From the NCBI GenBank assembly GCA_026410415.1, contig JAPMLR010000001.1:744001-808000 (forward strand): DNA of 64,000 nt. The letters are read 5' to 3'. Below the pieces are notes generated by a model, which was not told the origin of the DNA, made no database searches, and worked only from the letters and a program-made list of their open reading frames with translations. Position numbers and translations under genes: made by a program. The stretch's first letter is position 1. Each line of letters begins with the position of its first letter. This document shows, one piece after another, positions 16,875 to 26,062 of this stretch. Origin of the DNA: Denitratimonas yunnanensis (SeqCode). Its GTDB lineage: Bacteria > Pseudomonadota > Gammaproteobacteria > Xanthomonadales > Xanthomonadaceae.

Positions 16875-17641
16875 AGCGTGACCTCGGCCGGCAAGCCCCA
16901 GTGCGCGGGATAAAGCGGCCCGATGAACAACAGCCCCTGCGGCGCTGCGGTTGGTCCGGCCAGACTGCGATCCCGCCCGTCAAGCAATTCCCTCATCCAG
17001 GACATCGGCTTCTCGCCCCGGCCGATCGGCAACAGGCTTCCGACCAGGTTACGCACCATGTGATGCAGGAAGGCATTGGCCTGCACGCTCACGTGCACTT
17101 CGTCATCGTGACGGGTGACATCGAGTTGCTGCAGGTCGCGTCGCGCATGGGCTGCCTGACACTGCGACGAACGGAACGCGGAGAAATCGTGTTCGCCCAG
17201 CAGCAGTTGCGCGGCCGTGTGCATGGCGTTGGCATCCAGCAGCAGACGCTCCCAGGCGACGAAGCGCGCATCCAGCGCGGGACGCACGCGCCGGTTCAGG
17301 ATACGGTATCGATAGCGTCTTGCGCGGGCCGCGAAACGGGCGTGGAAATCCTCGGGTACCGGCTGAACCCAGCGTACGGTCATGCTGCGCGGCAGACGTG
17401 TGGCCGTTCCCATCAGCCAAGCGTATTCGCTGCGCTCGGCATGGCTGTCGAAATGCACGACCTGGCAGCGACCATGCACACCGCTGTCGGTGCGCCCGGC
17501 ACAAACCACATCCAGCGGATGACCCGCGACAAACGACAGCGCAGCTTCCAGCGCACCCTGAAGGCTGGCGCTGCCATCGCCCAGGCGTTGCCAGCCACGA
17601 AAATCAGTGCCGTCGTATTCGATGCCCAGGGCGTAACGCAT
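16871..17641 (-). CDS. truA: tRNA pseudouridine(38-40) synthase
   Basis: TruA converts uridines 38-40 in the tRNA anticodon stem to pseudouridine. The ATG at 17641 gives 256 residues opening [18 protein letters not shown], the canonical start. The catalytic Asp lies in [11 protein letters not shown], and the second-domain motifs [23 protein letters not shown] and [11 protein letters not shown] are complete. A longer frame from 17674 exists, but it would run into the upstream hairpin and lacks a ribosome site, whereas GGAAGG lies just before 17641. It is coupled to trpF by a 4-base overlap. An intrinsic terminator for fimV sits only about 12 bases upstream of the truA start. Confidence 0.96.
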   Translation of the reverse strand: MRYALGIEYDGTDFRGWQRLGDGSASLQGALEAALSFVAGHPLDVVCAGRTDSGVHGRCQVVHFDSHAERSEYAWLMGTATRLPRSMTVRWVQPVPEDFHARFAARARRYRYRILNRRVRPALDARFVAWERLLLDANAMHTAAQLLLGEHDFSAFRSSQCQAAHARRDLQQLDVTRHDDEVHVSVQANAFLHHMVRNLVGSLLPIGRGEKPMSWMRELLDGRDRSLAGPTAAPQGLLFIGPLYPAHWGLPAEVTL

Positions 17642-17652
17642 GCGCCTTCCGG

Positions 17653-17688
17653 AAAAAAGAAAGGCCGGAAGCATGGTGCGTCCGGCCT
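17653..17688 (-). terminator. Intrinsic terminator after fimV, abutting the truA ribosome site
   Basis: On the minus strand an 8-bp stem AGGCCGGA/TCCGGCCT (17681-17688 with 17662-17669) and an 11-base loop are followed by TTCTTTTTT (complement of 17653-17661). It has the full form of a rho-independent terminator and lies 20 bases after the fimV stop. Confidence 0.8.
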
Positions 17689-17708
17689 CCCGTCGTCAGA
17701 GAGATATG

Positions 17709-20048
17709 TCAGGCAATGCCGTCAAGCAACTGCCGGGCTTCACTGCGCTGGGCAGCATTGCCTTCCGTCAGAACCTCTTCAAGCATGCCACGCGCGCCTT
17801 CGGCATCGCCCATGTCCATATAGGCACGAGCCAGCTCCAGCTTGGTGGCGGCCGCATCGATATCGATCCCGGTGGCATCGGATACCAGATCAGGCTCGAA
17901 TTCAGATTCGAATGCGGACTCAATGGACTCAGCTGCCTCTTCCTCGAAGGGAACGTCCTCGTCAGGCAACTCCGAGGCGGCCTCGAACTGCGGCGCAGGC
18001 GATATCGCCCCGGTGTCGAACCAGTCGATCTCGCGTTCGGCGCGGGGTGCCTCACCGGACGTCGGGATATCCCCCTGCATGTCCGCCAGCTCGACCGCTT
18101 CCGTCTCCTGGAAGTCTTCGCCGTAGGGAGCCTCATCCCGGGACGGAGCCGCCGCGCCGAACAAGGGATGCTCCGGTGCGATCTGCTGCCCCAACAACAG
18201 GGCCTCCTGCCAAGCGGGATCCCGTACGTCGTAGACCTGCGCATACATCGCCTCGGCAGCCATCTCGAAGCCATCGGCATCGTTGCGGGCGTAGTAATGG
18301 CGCAGCAGATCCAGATGCAGCTGCAGGTCGCTGGGATACTGCGAAATGGCCTCGATCAGTTCGCCTTCCTCCTGATCGGCATCGCCATAAGCCACCACTG
18401 CCGGTGCATCCTCGATCAACGCAGCAGGTGCAGGATCGGTGCCCGCAGCCTTCTTGCGCCGTGTCAGAAGCAGGCCGACCAGACCAAGCAGCACGGCCGC
18501 GCCACCACCCAGAATCCAGGGATTGAAACCCGTTGCTCCGGATTCCGGTGCGGGCACAGGCGCAGGCTCGGCAGACAACGGCTCGGCCGCCGGAGCCTGT
18601 TCGGCAACGGCAGCGGGCTCGGAGAGCCCATCCTCCGCACCGGATGGGACGACGGCATCGGCATCGAGCGTCAGCCCTTCATCGGCGCCCACGGTCTCGG
18701 CAACGCTGTCGGCAACTCCGGCATCCGCTGCAAGCTCCGTCGATGCGGCCTCTGCGCTTTCCTGCATGCCAGCCTCGGCCTTCGCGCCCATGCTTTCCGA
18801 TGGCGCTGGTGCCGTGGCGACAGCCTCGCCGGAGGACGAAGCGAGCGCCTCGGCTTCGGCCAGACGCCGCTGCACGGCCGCCAACTCGCTGTCCTTGAGC
18901 TCGATGAGACGACGACTCTCGCCCTGAATGGCTTCCAGCTCGCCGACCCGCGACTTGAGTTCGACATTTTCCTGCGAAAGCGCACTGACTTCTTCACGCG
19001 TCCGCGCCAGCTCGGCACGCAATTCGCGGCCGGTGCCATCGGCTGCCGCGCCGGACTGACTGGCGCCGGCATCGGCGGTCCCTCGCGGCGGCGTCAGCTC
19101 CAGTCGTGAATCGGGGGCAGTCCGTGCCGATCGCGCGGATGCGGGCGCAGTGCCACTGGCCTCGGCCGGCTGCGCCATGGTCGCGGCGACACCGCTCCAA
19201 CCTTGTATCTGGTCACGCACCTGGGCGGCAGCCTCGGCGGCTGCCATCACGGTGGCTTCCTCGCGGCCGGGAATCCGCAACACCGCCCCCTTCTTGAGGC
19301 GGTTGATGTTGTCACCAATGAAGGCATCGGGGTTGGCCCGCAACAACGCCAGCATCATCTGGTTGATCGTGACCGAATCATCGGGCCGAGTCCGCTGGGC
19401 GATCGACCACAACGTATCGCCACTGGTCACCGCATAGCTGTCGGCGCCATAGGCGGGATAGGTTTCCTGCGCCGGCGGGACATATACCGGCTGGGCCGGT
19501 GCAGCGACAGACTCCGATGCGGGTGCCGGTGCTGGCACGGGGGCCGGCGCAGGCATCGGCGGCGGCGTCTCCAGCAACGGCTCGGCGCGGGCGGCGACCG
19601 GCTCAGGCATTGCCGTTGCAACCGCCGGAGCGCTGCCGGCAATCGGCGCCATCGACGGCGGATCAAGCAGTACGGTGTACTCACGCAGCATGCGGCCTTT
19701 GCCCCAGTCCACTTCCAGCAGGAAGCTCAGGAAGGGGTCGGAAACGCTGTTGGGGGTGGTGATCCGGATCACCTTGCGCCCGCGGGTATCGGTTTGCACC
19801 TCGAAATTGAGGTTGGCGGCCTGCATCGCGGGACGTTCCAGCCCGACGCGCGCAAACGCATCGGGCGACGCGAGCCGCACGGCGAGCGCATCAGCCTCGC
19901 CGGGGTCGCTCACAAGCACCGGAATCTCGGCAACAAGTGGTTGATTCAGGGCGGATTTCACCTCGATCTGCCCAAGACCGAGGGCATAGGCGTGGGATGT
20001 TCCCAACGCCAGCGCCAGCGCCATCGGGAGTCGGAGTCGCATGTTCAT
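17709..20048 (-). CDS. fimV: FimV-type polar hub / type IV pilus assembly protein
   Basis: FimV is an inner-membrane protein that organises the cell pole, type IV pilus assembly and cAMP-dependent motility in relatives. The 779 residues have the expected order: signal peptide (1-22), conserved periplasmic N-domain (GLGQIEVKSALNQPLVAEI), Pro/Ala linker, LysM peptidoglycan-binding domain (about 205-260, YAVTSGDTLWSIAQ), coiled coil (ELARTREEVSALSQENVELK), acidic linker and one membrane helix (WILGGGAAVLLGLVGLLLT). A very acidic cytoplasmic region leads to the C-terminal FimV domain (LELARAYMDMGDAEGARGML). A promoter within the 3' end of asd and a terminator after the stop suggest a transcript of its own. 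Confidence 0.93.
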   Translation of the reverse strand: MNMRLRLPMALALALGTSHAYALGLGQIEVKSALNQPLVAEIPVLVSDPGEADALAVRLASPDAFARVGLERPAMQAANLNFEVQTDTRGRKVIRITTPNSVSDPFLSFLLEVDWGKGRMLREYTVLLDPPSMAPIAGSAPAVATAMPEPVAARAEPLLETPPPMPAPAPVPAPAPASESVAAPAQPVYVPPAQETYPAYGADSYAVTSGDTLWSIAQRTRPDDSVTINQMMLALLRANPDAFIGDNINRLKKGAVLRIPGREEATVMAAAEAAAQVRDQIQGWSGVAATMAQPAEASGTAPASARSARTAPDSRLELTPPRGTADAGASQSGAAADGTGRELRAELARTREEVSALSQENVELKSRVGELEAIQGESRRLIELKDSELAAVQRRLAEAEALASSSGEAVATAPAPSESMGAKAEAGMQESAEAASTELAADAGVADSVAETVGADEGLTLDADAVVPSGAEDGLSEPAAVAEQAPAAEPLSAEPAPVPAPESGATGFNPWILGGGAAVLLGLVGLLLTRRKKAAGTDPAPAALIEDAPAVVAYGDADQEEGELIEAISQYPSDLQLHLDLLRHYYARNDADGFEMAAEAMYAQVYDVRDPAWQEALLLGQQIAPEHPLFGAAAPSRDEAPYGEDFQETEAVELADMQGDIPTSGEAPRAEREIDWFDTGAISPAPQFEAASELPDEDVPFEEEAAESIESAFESEFEPDLVSDATGIDIDAAATKLELARAYMDMGDAEGARGMLEEVLTEGNAAQRSEARQLLDGIA

Positions 20049-20138
20049 CTGGAGGATTCCCCCTGGAGAGTCGTGCCTGGATTGCCCATCAGTCGCCTCC
20101 CCCTGAATCCTCGAAACGACTTGATGACGCGTCTCTAA

Positions 20139-20167
20139 ACTATAGATCAGGAAGCAGGTTTTACCAA
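20139..20167 (-). promoter_or_regulatory. Candidate sigma-70 promoter for fimV
   Basis: On the minus strand TTGGTA (complement of 20162-20167) and TATAGT (complement of 20139-20144) are 17 bases apart, with 4/6 and 5/6 agreement to the consensus. The -35 lies inside the last codons of asd and the -10 just past its stop, so fimV (start 20048) would have a leader of about 85 bases. Confidence 0.5.
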
Positions 20168-21175
20168 TAGTTCAGCAATCTGTACAGCGTTCAACGCGGC
20201 CCCTTTGCGGATATTGTCCGAGACGATCCACAGGTTCAGCCCGCGAGGATGGGAAATATCCTGTCGGATACGCCCCACAAAGACCGCGTCATTGCCCGAC
20301 GCATGGGTTACCGGTGTTGGCCAACCACCGGCCTGACGCTCATCGACCACTTCCACGCCGGGCGCGTTTTCCAACAGCGTACGCGCAACTTCCGCGCTGA
20401 TCGGCTCGCGGGTTTCGATGTGCACGGCCTCGGAATGGCCATAGAACACCGGTACGCGCACCGCCGTCGGGTTCACCTGGATGCTGTCGTCACCCAGGAT
20501 CTTGCGTGTCTCCCAGACCAGCTTCATCTCTTCCTTGGTGTACCCGTTGTCGAGGAAGTCGTCGATCTGGGGGATCAGGTTGAAGGCGATTTGCACCGGG
20601 AAACGTGCGGGCTCGGGATCGGCGAAATTGAGAATGGACGCGGTCTGGCGCCCCAACTCTTCCAACGCCGAGCGCCCCGCCCCTGAAACGGATTGGTAAG
20701 TCGCCACGTTGATGCGCTCGATGCCCACCGCACGGTGGATCGGGGCCAGCGCCACCAGCATCTGCATGGTCGAGCAATTCGGGTTGGCAATGATGCCGCG
20801 GGGTGCCTGCCGGACGGCCTCCGGATTCACCTCACTGACTACCAGCGGCACATCGTCGTCGTAACGGAACGCCGAGCTGTTGTCGATGACGGTGGCGCCC
20901 TTTTCGACGAACTTCGGTGCGTATTGCTTCGACGTCTGACCACCGGCGGAAAACAGGGCGATGTCCACACCGGTCGGATCAAATGCGGCGAGATCCTGCA
21001 CCACGATGTCGCGGTTGCGGAATCGCACCGTGCTGCCGGCCGAGCGCTCGGACGCCAGCGGAACGAGTTTGCCGACCGGGAAGTTCCGTTCCTCGAGGAT
21101 GGCGAGCATGGTTTCACCGACTGCGCCGGTGGCGCCGACGACGGCGACGGTGTACTGCCTTTCGGACTGACTCAT
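20147..21175 (-). CDS. asd: Aspartate-semialdehyde dehydrogenase
   Basis: Asd reduces aspartyl phosphate to the semialdehyde, the branch point to lysine/diaminopimelate, threonine and methionine. The start at 21175 (MSQSERQYTVAVVGATGAVG) gives 342 residues. The NADP-binding GATGAVGE, the catalytic Cys in NPNCSTMQM, the Gln in YQSVSGAGR and the His in VFYGHSEAVH are all present. An in-frame start at 21226 would overlap aroC and adds no conserved sequence. It lies 31 bases after the aroC stop in the same direction, so prmB-aroC-asd probably form one transcript. The fimV promoter lies within its 3' end. Confidence 0.96.
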   Translation of the reverse strand: MSQSERQYTVAVVGATGAVGETMLAILEERNFPVGKLVPLASERSAGSTVRFRNRDIVVQDLAAFDPTGVDIALFSAGGQTSKQYAPKFVEKGATVIDNSSAFRYDDDVPLVVSEVNPEAVRQAPRGIIANPNCSTMQMLVALAPIHRAVGIERINVATYQSVSGAGRSALEELGRQTASILNFADPEPARFPVQIAFNLIPQIDDFLDNGYTKEEMKLVWETRKILGDDSIQVNPTAVRVPVFYGHSEAVHIETREPISAEVARTLLENAPGVEVVDERQAGGWPTPVTHASGNDAVFVGRIRQDISHPRGLNLWIVSDNIRKGAALNAVQIAELLVKPAS

Positions 21176-21206
21176 GGGGAAGGAATCTCGGGCGTGAAGA
21201 AGGGAA

Positions 21207-22310
21207 TCAGGGGCTGAAGCGACCACCGGGAATGCGCGGGGTCACTTCACCGACGTCGCCACACTGTGCACGGTGGCGCAACATGTGGTCGATCAGCACC
21301 AGCGCCACCATCGCTTCGGCGATCGGCGTGGCGCGAATGCCGACACACGGGTCGTGGCGTCCGGTGGTAATCACGTCGACGGCATCGCCATTCACGTCCA
21401 GACTTCGCCCGGGCAGGCGAAGGCTGGACGTAGGCTTGAGCGCGATCGAACAACGCACCGGTTGACCACTCGAAATCCCGCCAAGGATGCCGCCGGCATG
21501 ATTCGACGCGAATCCGTCGGCCAGCAACTCATCGCGATGCTCGGTACCGCGCTGCGCGACCGCGGCGAAGCCATCGCCGACCTCGACGCCCTTGACCGCG
21601 TTGATGCTCATCAATGCGCTCGCGAGCTCGGCATCGAGCTTGCCGTAGACCGGCTCGCCCAGACCCGGCGGCACGCCTTCGGCCACCACCTCCACGCGCG
21701 CGCCGATCGAGTCGCCGGACTTGCGCAGCGCGTCCATGCAGGCCTCAAGCTCTGGTACCTGAGCCGCATCCGGCCAGAAGAACGGATTGGTTTCGACGAC
21801 ATCCCAATCAAAGCTGCGTGGCGTGATCGGGCCGAGTTGTGACAAATAACCGCGCACCGTGATGCCGCGCTCGGCCAACCATTTCTTCGCGATCACGCCC
21901 GCAGCGACGCGCATCGTGGTTTCACGCGCGGAACTCCGCCCACCGCCACGCGGATCGCGAATCCCGTACTTCTGCCAATAGGTGTAATCGGCATGGGCCG
22001 GCCGGAACTGCTGCGCGATGCTGCCGTAATCCTTGCTGCGCTGGTCGGTATTGCGGATCAGGAGTCCGATCGGCGTGCCCGTGGTGCGGCCTTCGTACAC
22101 GCCAGAAAGGATTTCGACCTCGTCCGCCTCGCGTCGCTGCGAGGTGTGGCGTGAACGCCCGGTGGCGCGACGCGCCAGATCCGCGCGGAAATCTTCCGGC
22201 GCCAGCGCCAGACCCGGCGGGCACCCGTCGATCACGCAACCGATCGCCGGCCCGTGGGATTCCCCGAAGGTCGTGACCGCGAACAAGGTTCCGAAGGTAT
22301 TGCCGGCCAT
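21207..22310 (-). CDS. aroC: Chorismate synthase
   Basis: AroC makes chorismate from 5-enolpyruvylshikimate 3-phosphate, using reduced FMN. The start at 22310 ([20 protein letters not shown]) gives 367 residues. The signatures [29 protein letters not shown] and [15 protein letters not shown] are intact, along with the FMN-contacting segment [11 protein letters not shown]. The longer frame from 22427 overlaps the end of prmB and has no conserved residues. There is an 11-base gap to prmB upstream and 31 bases to asd downstream, which suggests one operon joining aromatic and aspartate-family synthesis. Confidence 0.97.
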   Translation of the reverse strand: MAGNTFGTLFAVTTFGESHGPAIGCVIDGCPPGLALAPEDFRADLARRATGRSRHTSQRREADEVEILSGVYEGRTTGTPIGLLIRNTDQRSKDYGSIAQQFRPAHADYTYWQKYGIRDPRGGGRSSARETTMRVAAGVIAKKWLAERGITVRGYLSQLGPITPRSFDWDVVETNPFFWPDAAQVPELEACMDALRKSGDSIGARVEVVAEGVPPGLGEPVYGKLDAELASALMSINAVKGVEVGDGFAAVAQRGTEHRDELLADGFASNHAGGILGGISSGQPVRCSIALKPTSSLRLPGRSLDVNGDAVDVITTGRHDPCVGIRATPIAEAMVALVLIDHMLRHRAQCGDVGEVTPRIPGGRFSP

Positions 22311-22321
22311 GCGCCCTGCCC

Positions 22322-23242
22322 TCAGCCGCGCGCGTTCGCGAGTGCCGTGATGCGCGCGTGGTGGTGGACCAGATCGTCGCGTTCGATCACGAACACGCCC
22401 ATCTGGCCAACGCGGAACTCGATCCACGAGAACGGCACTTCCGGCAACAAGGCCACCAGGGCGCGTTCGCTCTCGCCCACCTCGCAGATCAGCAAGCCGT
22501 CTTCGGTGAGGTGATCGGGCGCATCACGCAGGATGCGCAACGCGATATCGAGGCCATCGTCGCCGGCACGCAGACCCAAGTCTGGCTCGAAGGCGTATTC
22601 CGGCGGCAGCGCATCGGTTTCCGCATGGGTAACGTAGGGCGGATTGGTGACGATGAGGTCATATCGCTCACCGTCGAGTGCGGTGAACAAGTCGGACTGG
22701 AGCAGGCGCACGCGGTCTGCCACGTCGAAGCGTTCGACATTGCTTTGCGCCAGGGCCAACGCGTCCGCGCTGAGATCGACGCCATCCACCTGCCAATACG
22801 GCTGGTGCACGGCCGTGGCGATCGCGATGCATCCCGAGCCGGTGCACAAATCCAGCACGCGCGACACCGGACGCTCACCCACCCACGGTTGATAGCCGAC
22901 CTCGATCAGCTCGGCGATCGGGGAGCGCGGCACCAACGCACGCGCGTCGGTCAGGAAGCACAATTGCGCGAACCACGCCTCTCCGGTGAGATAGCAGGCC
23001 GGGATGCGCTCATCGACGCGGCGCTGGAACAGGGTCAGGACCTTGGCCTTCTCTGCCTCTGTGAGGCGTGCCTGCCCGTACACCGGCGACAAGTCATGCG
23101 GCAGGTGCAACGCATGCAGGGTGAGCTGTGTGGCCTCGTCCAGTGCGTTGTCGTAGCTGTGACCAAAGGTCAGGCCGGCTTCGCCAAAGCGGCTCGCGCC
23201 GTAGCGGATAAGGTCGATGATCGTGACGAGTTCGGCGCTCAT
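22322..23242 (-). CDS. prmB: Ribosomal protein L3 N5-glutamine methyltransferase
   Basis: PrmB methylates a glutamine of ribosomal protein L3. The 306 residues carry an N-terminal helical domain ([18 protein letters not shown]), then a Rossmann methyltransferase fold with [14 protein letters not shown] for SAM binding, and the catalytic NPPY in LIVTNPPYV. The sequence [20 protein letters not shown] and the segment [17 protein letters not shown] favour PrmB over the paralog PrmC, as does its place directly before aroC, the usual arrangement in gammaproteobacteria. The ATG at 23242 follows the Rieske-protein stop by 68 bases. Confidence 0.94.
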   Translation of the reverse strand: MSAELVTIIDLIRYGASRFGEAGLTFGHSYDNALDEATQLTLHALHLPHDLSPVYGQARLTEAEKAKVLTLFQRRVDERIPACYLTGEAWFAQLCFLTDARALVPRSPIAELIEVGYQPWVGERPVSRVLDLCTGSGCIAIATAVHQPYWQVDGVDLSADALALAQSNVERFDVADRVRLLQSDLFTALDGERYDLIVTNPPYVTHAETDALPPEYAFEPDLGLRAGDDGLDIALRILRDAPDHLTEDGLLICEVGESERALVALLPEVPFSWIEFRVGQMGVFVIERDDLVHHHARITALANARG

Positions 23243-23310
23243 GGTGCAGTGCAGGATGGAAAGCGTCGCAGTATATCCCGGCGATCATGCCCTGCCGCTG
23301 GAAATGTCGG

Positions 23311-23652
23311 TCACAGCGCCGCGGAATCCACCCAGAGCTGGTCGCCCCGAACCTCGCTGGGCACCTCCCGCAGACTCTGACCGCGGCACGGCCCGGCCAC
23401 GCAGTCACCGCCGGGAATGGTGAAGCAGGCGCCGTGCGCGGCACAGACCAACGTCCCGGCATCGACGATGAATCGCCCGGGAGCAACCTCCAATCGGCGT
23501 GCCGCATGCGGACACACGTTGTGAAACACGCGCACGGTGTCGCAGGCGCGCAAGGCCAGCAACGGCACGGTGTCGTCCTCCACGGCCAATTCGAATCCAG
23601 CCGCGCCGCCATCGGGCACGCCGTCCAGAGCTGAAAGAAAGATGAAGGTCAC
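23311..23652 (-). CDS. Small Rieske [2Fe-2S] protein
   Basis: The GTG at 23652 gives 113 residues opening TFIFLSALDGVPDGGAAGF, the normal start for stand-alone Rieske ferredoxins (acidic loop, then D-G-G). The cluster ligands are visible as C-P-H (NVCPHAARRLE) and C-A-A-H (LVCAAHGACF), the C-x-H...C-x2-H pattern of two Cys and two His. Two extra Cys (GDCVAGPCRGQSL) are typical of this subgroup. It probably donates electrons to an unlinked oxygenase or reductase; no partner gene is adjacent. An upstream in-frame ATG at 23757 would add non-conserved residues and cross the divergent gene's leader. It lies upstream of prmB in the same direction. Confidence 0.85.
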   Translation of the reverse strand: MTFIFLSALDGVPDGGAAGFELAVEDDTVPLLALRACDTVRVFHNVCPHAARRLEVAPGRFIVDAGTLVCAAHGACFTIPGGDCVAGPCRGQSLREVPSEVRGDQLWVDSAAL

Positions 23653-23786
23653 GGCGTGCAATGGGTCACTTGTGATGGATGAAAACGACCCCGATACTTC
23701 GAGGCATGGCGCCGGTCCACCGGATTCCGCAGTTCGCGATCCGCAGCCAAGCCGCACATCATTTTGCCACGCATAAGGAACTTGCG

Positions 23787-24044
23787 ATGCGCCCCTTCAT
23801 GTTCTCGCTGCAACCGCCACGTCATCCGCTTGCGCGTCTCGCGCTGGGTTTGGCCGGGCTGGTGCTGCTGGGTTTCTTCACTGTCTTCGGACTGGTGGTG
23901 GCTGCCGCGCTGCTTGCCGTTTTCGCGCTCAGGCGGCTTTACCTGACCTTGCGCGGCGAACGGCCAGGAAGCTCACGCCCGGTGGACCCGCAGGTCATCG
24001 ACGGCGAATTCACGGTGGTCGAAAAGGCCCGACTTCCTCGCTGA
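23787..24044 (+). CDS. Small integral membrane protein of unknown function
   Basis: The ATG at 23787 follows AAGGA (23775-23779) at about 7 bases and gives 85 residues. A basic N-terminus (MRPFMFSLQPPRHP) is followed by a long hydrophobic stretch, residues about 16-48, which could be one long or two short membrane helices. A basic turn and a soluble tail (DPQVIDGEFTVVEKARLPR) come next. The V-I-D-G-E-F/Y tail is often seen in small proteobacterial envelope proteins of unknown role. It is divergent from the Rieske gene and convergent with rsmI. An in-frame ATG at 23679 has no ribosome site. Confidence 0.7.
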   Translation: MRPFMFSLQPPRHPLARLALGLAGLVLLGFFTVFGLVVAAALLAVFALRRLYLTLRGERPGSSRPVDPQVIDGEFTVVEKARLPR

Positions 24045-24077
24045 AGCGGACCAACGCGCGCCTACTTCCGGCTCACC

Positions 24078-24911
24078 TCAATCTGCGTCGCCACCGACGA
24101 CATACAAGCGCTTGCGCGGCGCCCCGCTGATCTCCGCGGCCAGTCGTGCTGCCTGCGATGGCGGCATGTGCTCGCGCAGCAGCGCAAATGCGCGACGCCC
24201 CAGCACCAGCGCGACATCCCCGTCGGCTTCGGGCGCGCCCTCCACGATCAACACGAATTCGCCACGTTGCTGGTCGGCATCACTGGCCAGCCGATCAATC
24301 AACGACGTGAGCGAGCCATCGAGGATCGTTTCGAAGCGCTTGGTCAGTTCGCGCGCCAGCACGGCATGCCGCTCTGGCCCAAATGCCCCGGCAGCATCCG
24401 ATAACGCATCCGCGATGCGGTGGCTGGATTCGTAGAAGATCAGGGTGCGCGGTTCGGAGGCGAGCGCTTGCAGGCGCTCGCGCCGGGCCGCCGATTTGTT
24501 CGGCAGGAAGCCTTCGAACACGAAGCGATCACTGGCAATACCCGCCGCGGAAAGCGCGGCAATCGCGGCGCAGGCCCCGGGCACGGGGGTCACCTGGATG
24601 CCGGCCTCGCGCGCCGCCCGCACCAAGCGAAAGCCCGGATCGGAAATCAGCGGCGTGCCCGCATCCGACACCAGCGCCACATCCTCGCCGGCGAGTAGTC
24701 GACCCACCAATTGGGCTGATTGCGCCGCCTCGTTGTGATCGTGCAGGGAAACCAGGGTTGCACGCATGCCGAAGGCGGCGAGCAGCTGCTGGGTATGGCG
24801 GGTGTCCTCTGCCGCTATCACATCCACGCTGCGCAGGGTTTCCTGCGCGCGCGGGGAAAGATCGCCGAGATTGCCGATCGGCGTGGCGACGACATGCAGG
24901 CGGCCCGCCAC
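24078..24911 (-). CDS. rsmI: 16S rRNA (cytidine(1402)-2'-O)-methyltransferase
   Basis: RsmI places the 2'-O-methyl on C1402 in the decoding centre of the small ribosomal subunit. The 277 residues begin at a GTG (MAGRLHVVATPIGNLGDLS). The SAM-binding segments of the tetrapyrrole-methylase fold are clear: ATPIGNLGDLSPRA, AEDTRHTQQLL, LVSDAGTPLISDPG and PVPGACAAIAALSAAG. The FEGFLPNKSAARRERL segment is diagnostic for RsmI. The start codon lies 12 bases after the slyD stop, so the two are probably cotranscribed. The usual partner yraN is not here. Confidence 0.95.
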   Translation of the reverse strand: MAGRLHVVATPIGNLGDLSPRAQETLRSVDVIAAEDTRHTQQLLAAFGMRATLVSLHDHNEAAQSAQLVGRLLAGEDVALVSDAGTPLISDPGFRLVRAAREAGIQVTPVPGACAAIAALSAAGIASDRFVFEGFLPNKSAARRERLQALASEPRTLIFYESSHRIADALSDAAGAFGPERHAVLARELTKRFETILDGSLTSLIDRLASDADQQRGEFVLIVEGAPEADGDVALVLGRRAFALLREHMPPSQAARLAAEISGAPRKRLYVVGGDAD

Positions 24912-24923
24912 GCGCGTTGCAGC

Positions 24924-25403
24924 TTAGTGGTCGTGGCCGCCCGGACCGTGGGCGTGGCCGTGCGCGATTTCTTCTTCGCTGGCGTCACGCACGTCCTGGA
25001 TGTCGACTTCGAAGCGCAGCGTCTTGCCGGCCATCGGATGGTTCAGGTCCACGTCCACCACGCTCATGCCGACCTTCACCACGGTCAGCGGGCGCGGCCC
25101 CTGCTGGGTCTGCACCATCAGCGTCTGCCCCGGGGACAGCCTGGCGTCGCCGAAACGCTTCTTCGGCACGCGCTGCAACAGCGCGTCACTGCGCTCGCCG
25201 TATGCCTCCGCCGGTTCCACCGTGACGTCCACGCGGTCACCGGCCGCCTTGCCTTCCAGCGCCTTCTCCAGACCGGGAATGATGTTCCCGGCGCCCTGCA
25301 GGATGTGCAGCGGGTCGCGGCCCTGCGAGGTTTCGACCTGGCTGCCGTCGGCCTCGAACACGGTGTAGTGGAAGGTGACGACTTTGTTCTTTTCGATGTT
25401 CAT
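24924..25403 (-). CDS. slyD: SlyD-type FKBP peptidyl-prolyl isomerase / metallochaperone
   Basis: SlyD is a cytoplasmic prolyl isomerase and chaperone that binds nickel through a His-rich tail and helps hydrogenase and Tat substrates. The start at 25403 (MNIEKNKVVTFHYTVFEADG) gives 159 residues. The order is a split FKBP domain (QGRDPLHILQGAGNIIPGLE), the insert-in-flap chaperone domain (AYGERSDALLQRVPKKRF), FKBP return strands, and a short His tail (HGHAHGPGGHDH, five His). The tail is much shorter than in E. coli, so metal capacity is probably lower. It is divergent from the NlpC/P60 lipoprotein gene at 25525. Confidence 0.9.
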   Translation of the reverse strand: MNIEKNKVVTFHYTVFEADGSQVETSQGRDPLHILQGAGNIIPGLEKALEGKAAGDRVDVTVEPAEAYGERSDALLQRVPKKRFGDARLSPGQTLMVQTQQGPRPLTVVKVGMSVVDVDLNHPMAGKTLRFEVDIQDVRDASEEEIAHGHAHGPGGHDH

Positions 25404-25524
25404 GGGAATGGCTGACAGGAGCGCGGACAAAAGGAGCCGCGCAGCATAGCGGTTTGCGCGGCGCAAGGCACGTTCCGTGCCGATTGCAATTGACAGGCCG
25501 CGCCGCTTTGCGCACCGTTCCCCC

Positions 25525-26016
25525 ATGCGATCCTGCCGCTCCGATGCCCTGCGCCTGCTTCCGGCCGCGCTTGCTGTCGCGCTGACCATGCTGCTGGGCG
25601 GTTGCGGTTCGTCGCCAACCAGACCTTCCGCACACGCCGCCACACAGGCCAACGACGTGCTGTTCCGTGCCATCGGACTGGTCGGCACGCCGTACCGTTA
25701 CGGCGGCAACACGCCGGCGGGCGGGTTCGATTGCAGCGGACTGGTGGGGTACGTGTTCCGCGAAGCAACGGGGTTGTCGCTGCCGCGCAACTCCCGGGCC
25801 ATTGCCGACATCTCCGCCCCGAAAGTCGAGCGCAAGCGGCTGGCGCCGGGCGATCTGGTGTTCTTCGGCAAGCGCACGGCCGGCCACATCGGCATCTACG
25901 TCGGCGAAGGCCGCTTCGTGCATGCGCCCAGCAGCGGCGGCACGGTGCGGATGGACCGGCTCGACGGGCATTACTGGAAGGACCATTATCTCTACGCCAA
26001 GCGCGTGTTGCGCTGA
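25525..26016 (+). CDS. NlpC/P60 lipoprotein, murein endopeptidase of the Spr/MepS type
   Basis: ATG 25525 gives 163 residues: a signal peptide with lipobox LLGGC (Cys27), then one NlpC/P60 domain. The papain-like triad is C70 (FDCSGL), H121 (GHIGIY) and H133 (FVHAP). Enzymes of this type cut D-Glu/mDAP or mDAP/D-Ala bonds in murein; the MepS subgroup makes room for new strands during growth. After lipobox Ser28 the residue is Ser, so outer-membrane sorting is expected. An in-frame ATG at 25477 would add a non-signal extension. The DUF3667-like gene follows 46 bases later in the same direction. Confidence 0.88.
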   Translation: MRSCRSDALRLLPAALAVALTMLLGGCGSSPTRPSAHAATQANDVLFRAIGLVGTPYRYGGNTPAGGFDCSGLVGYVFREATGLSLPRNSRAIADISAPKVERKRLAPGDLVFFGKRTAGHIGIYVGEGRFVHAPSSGGTVRMDRLDGHYWKDHYLYAKRVLR

Positions 26017-26062
26017 CGCGCGGCGTTGCGCCGTCGCCGCAGGAACGCACGGGGAGAAATAG

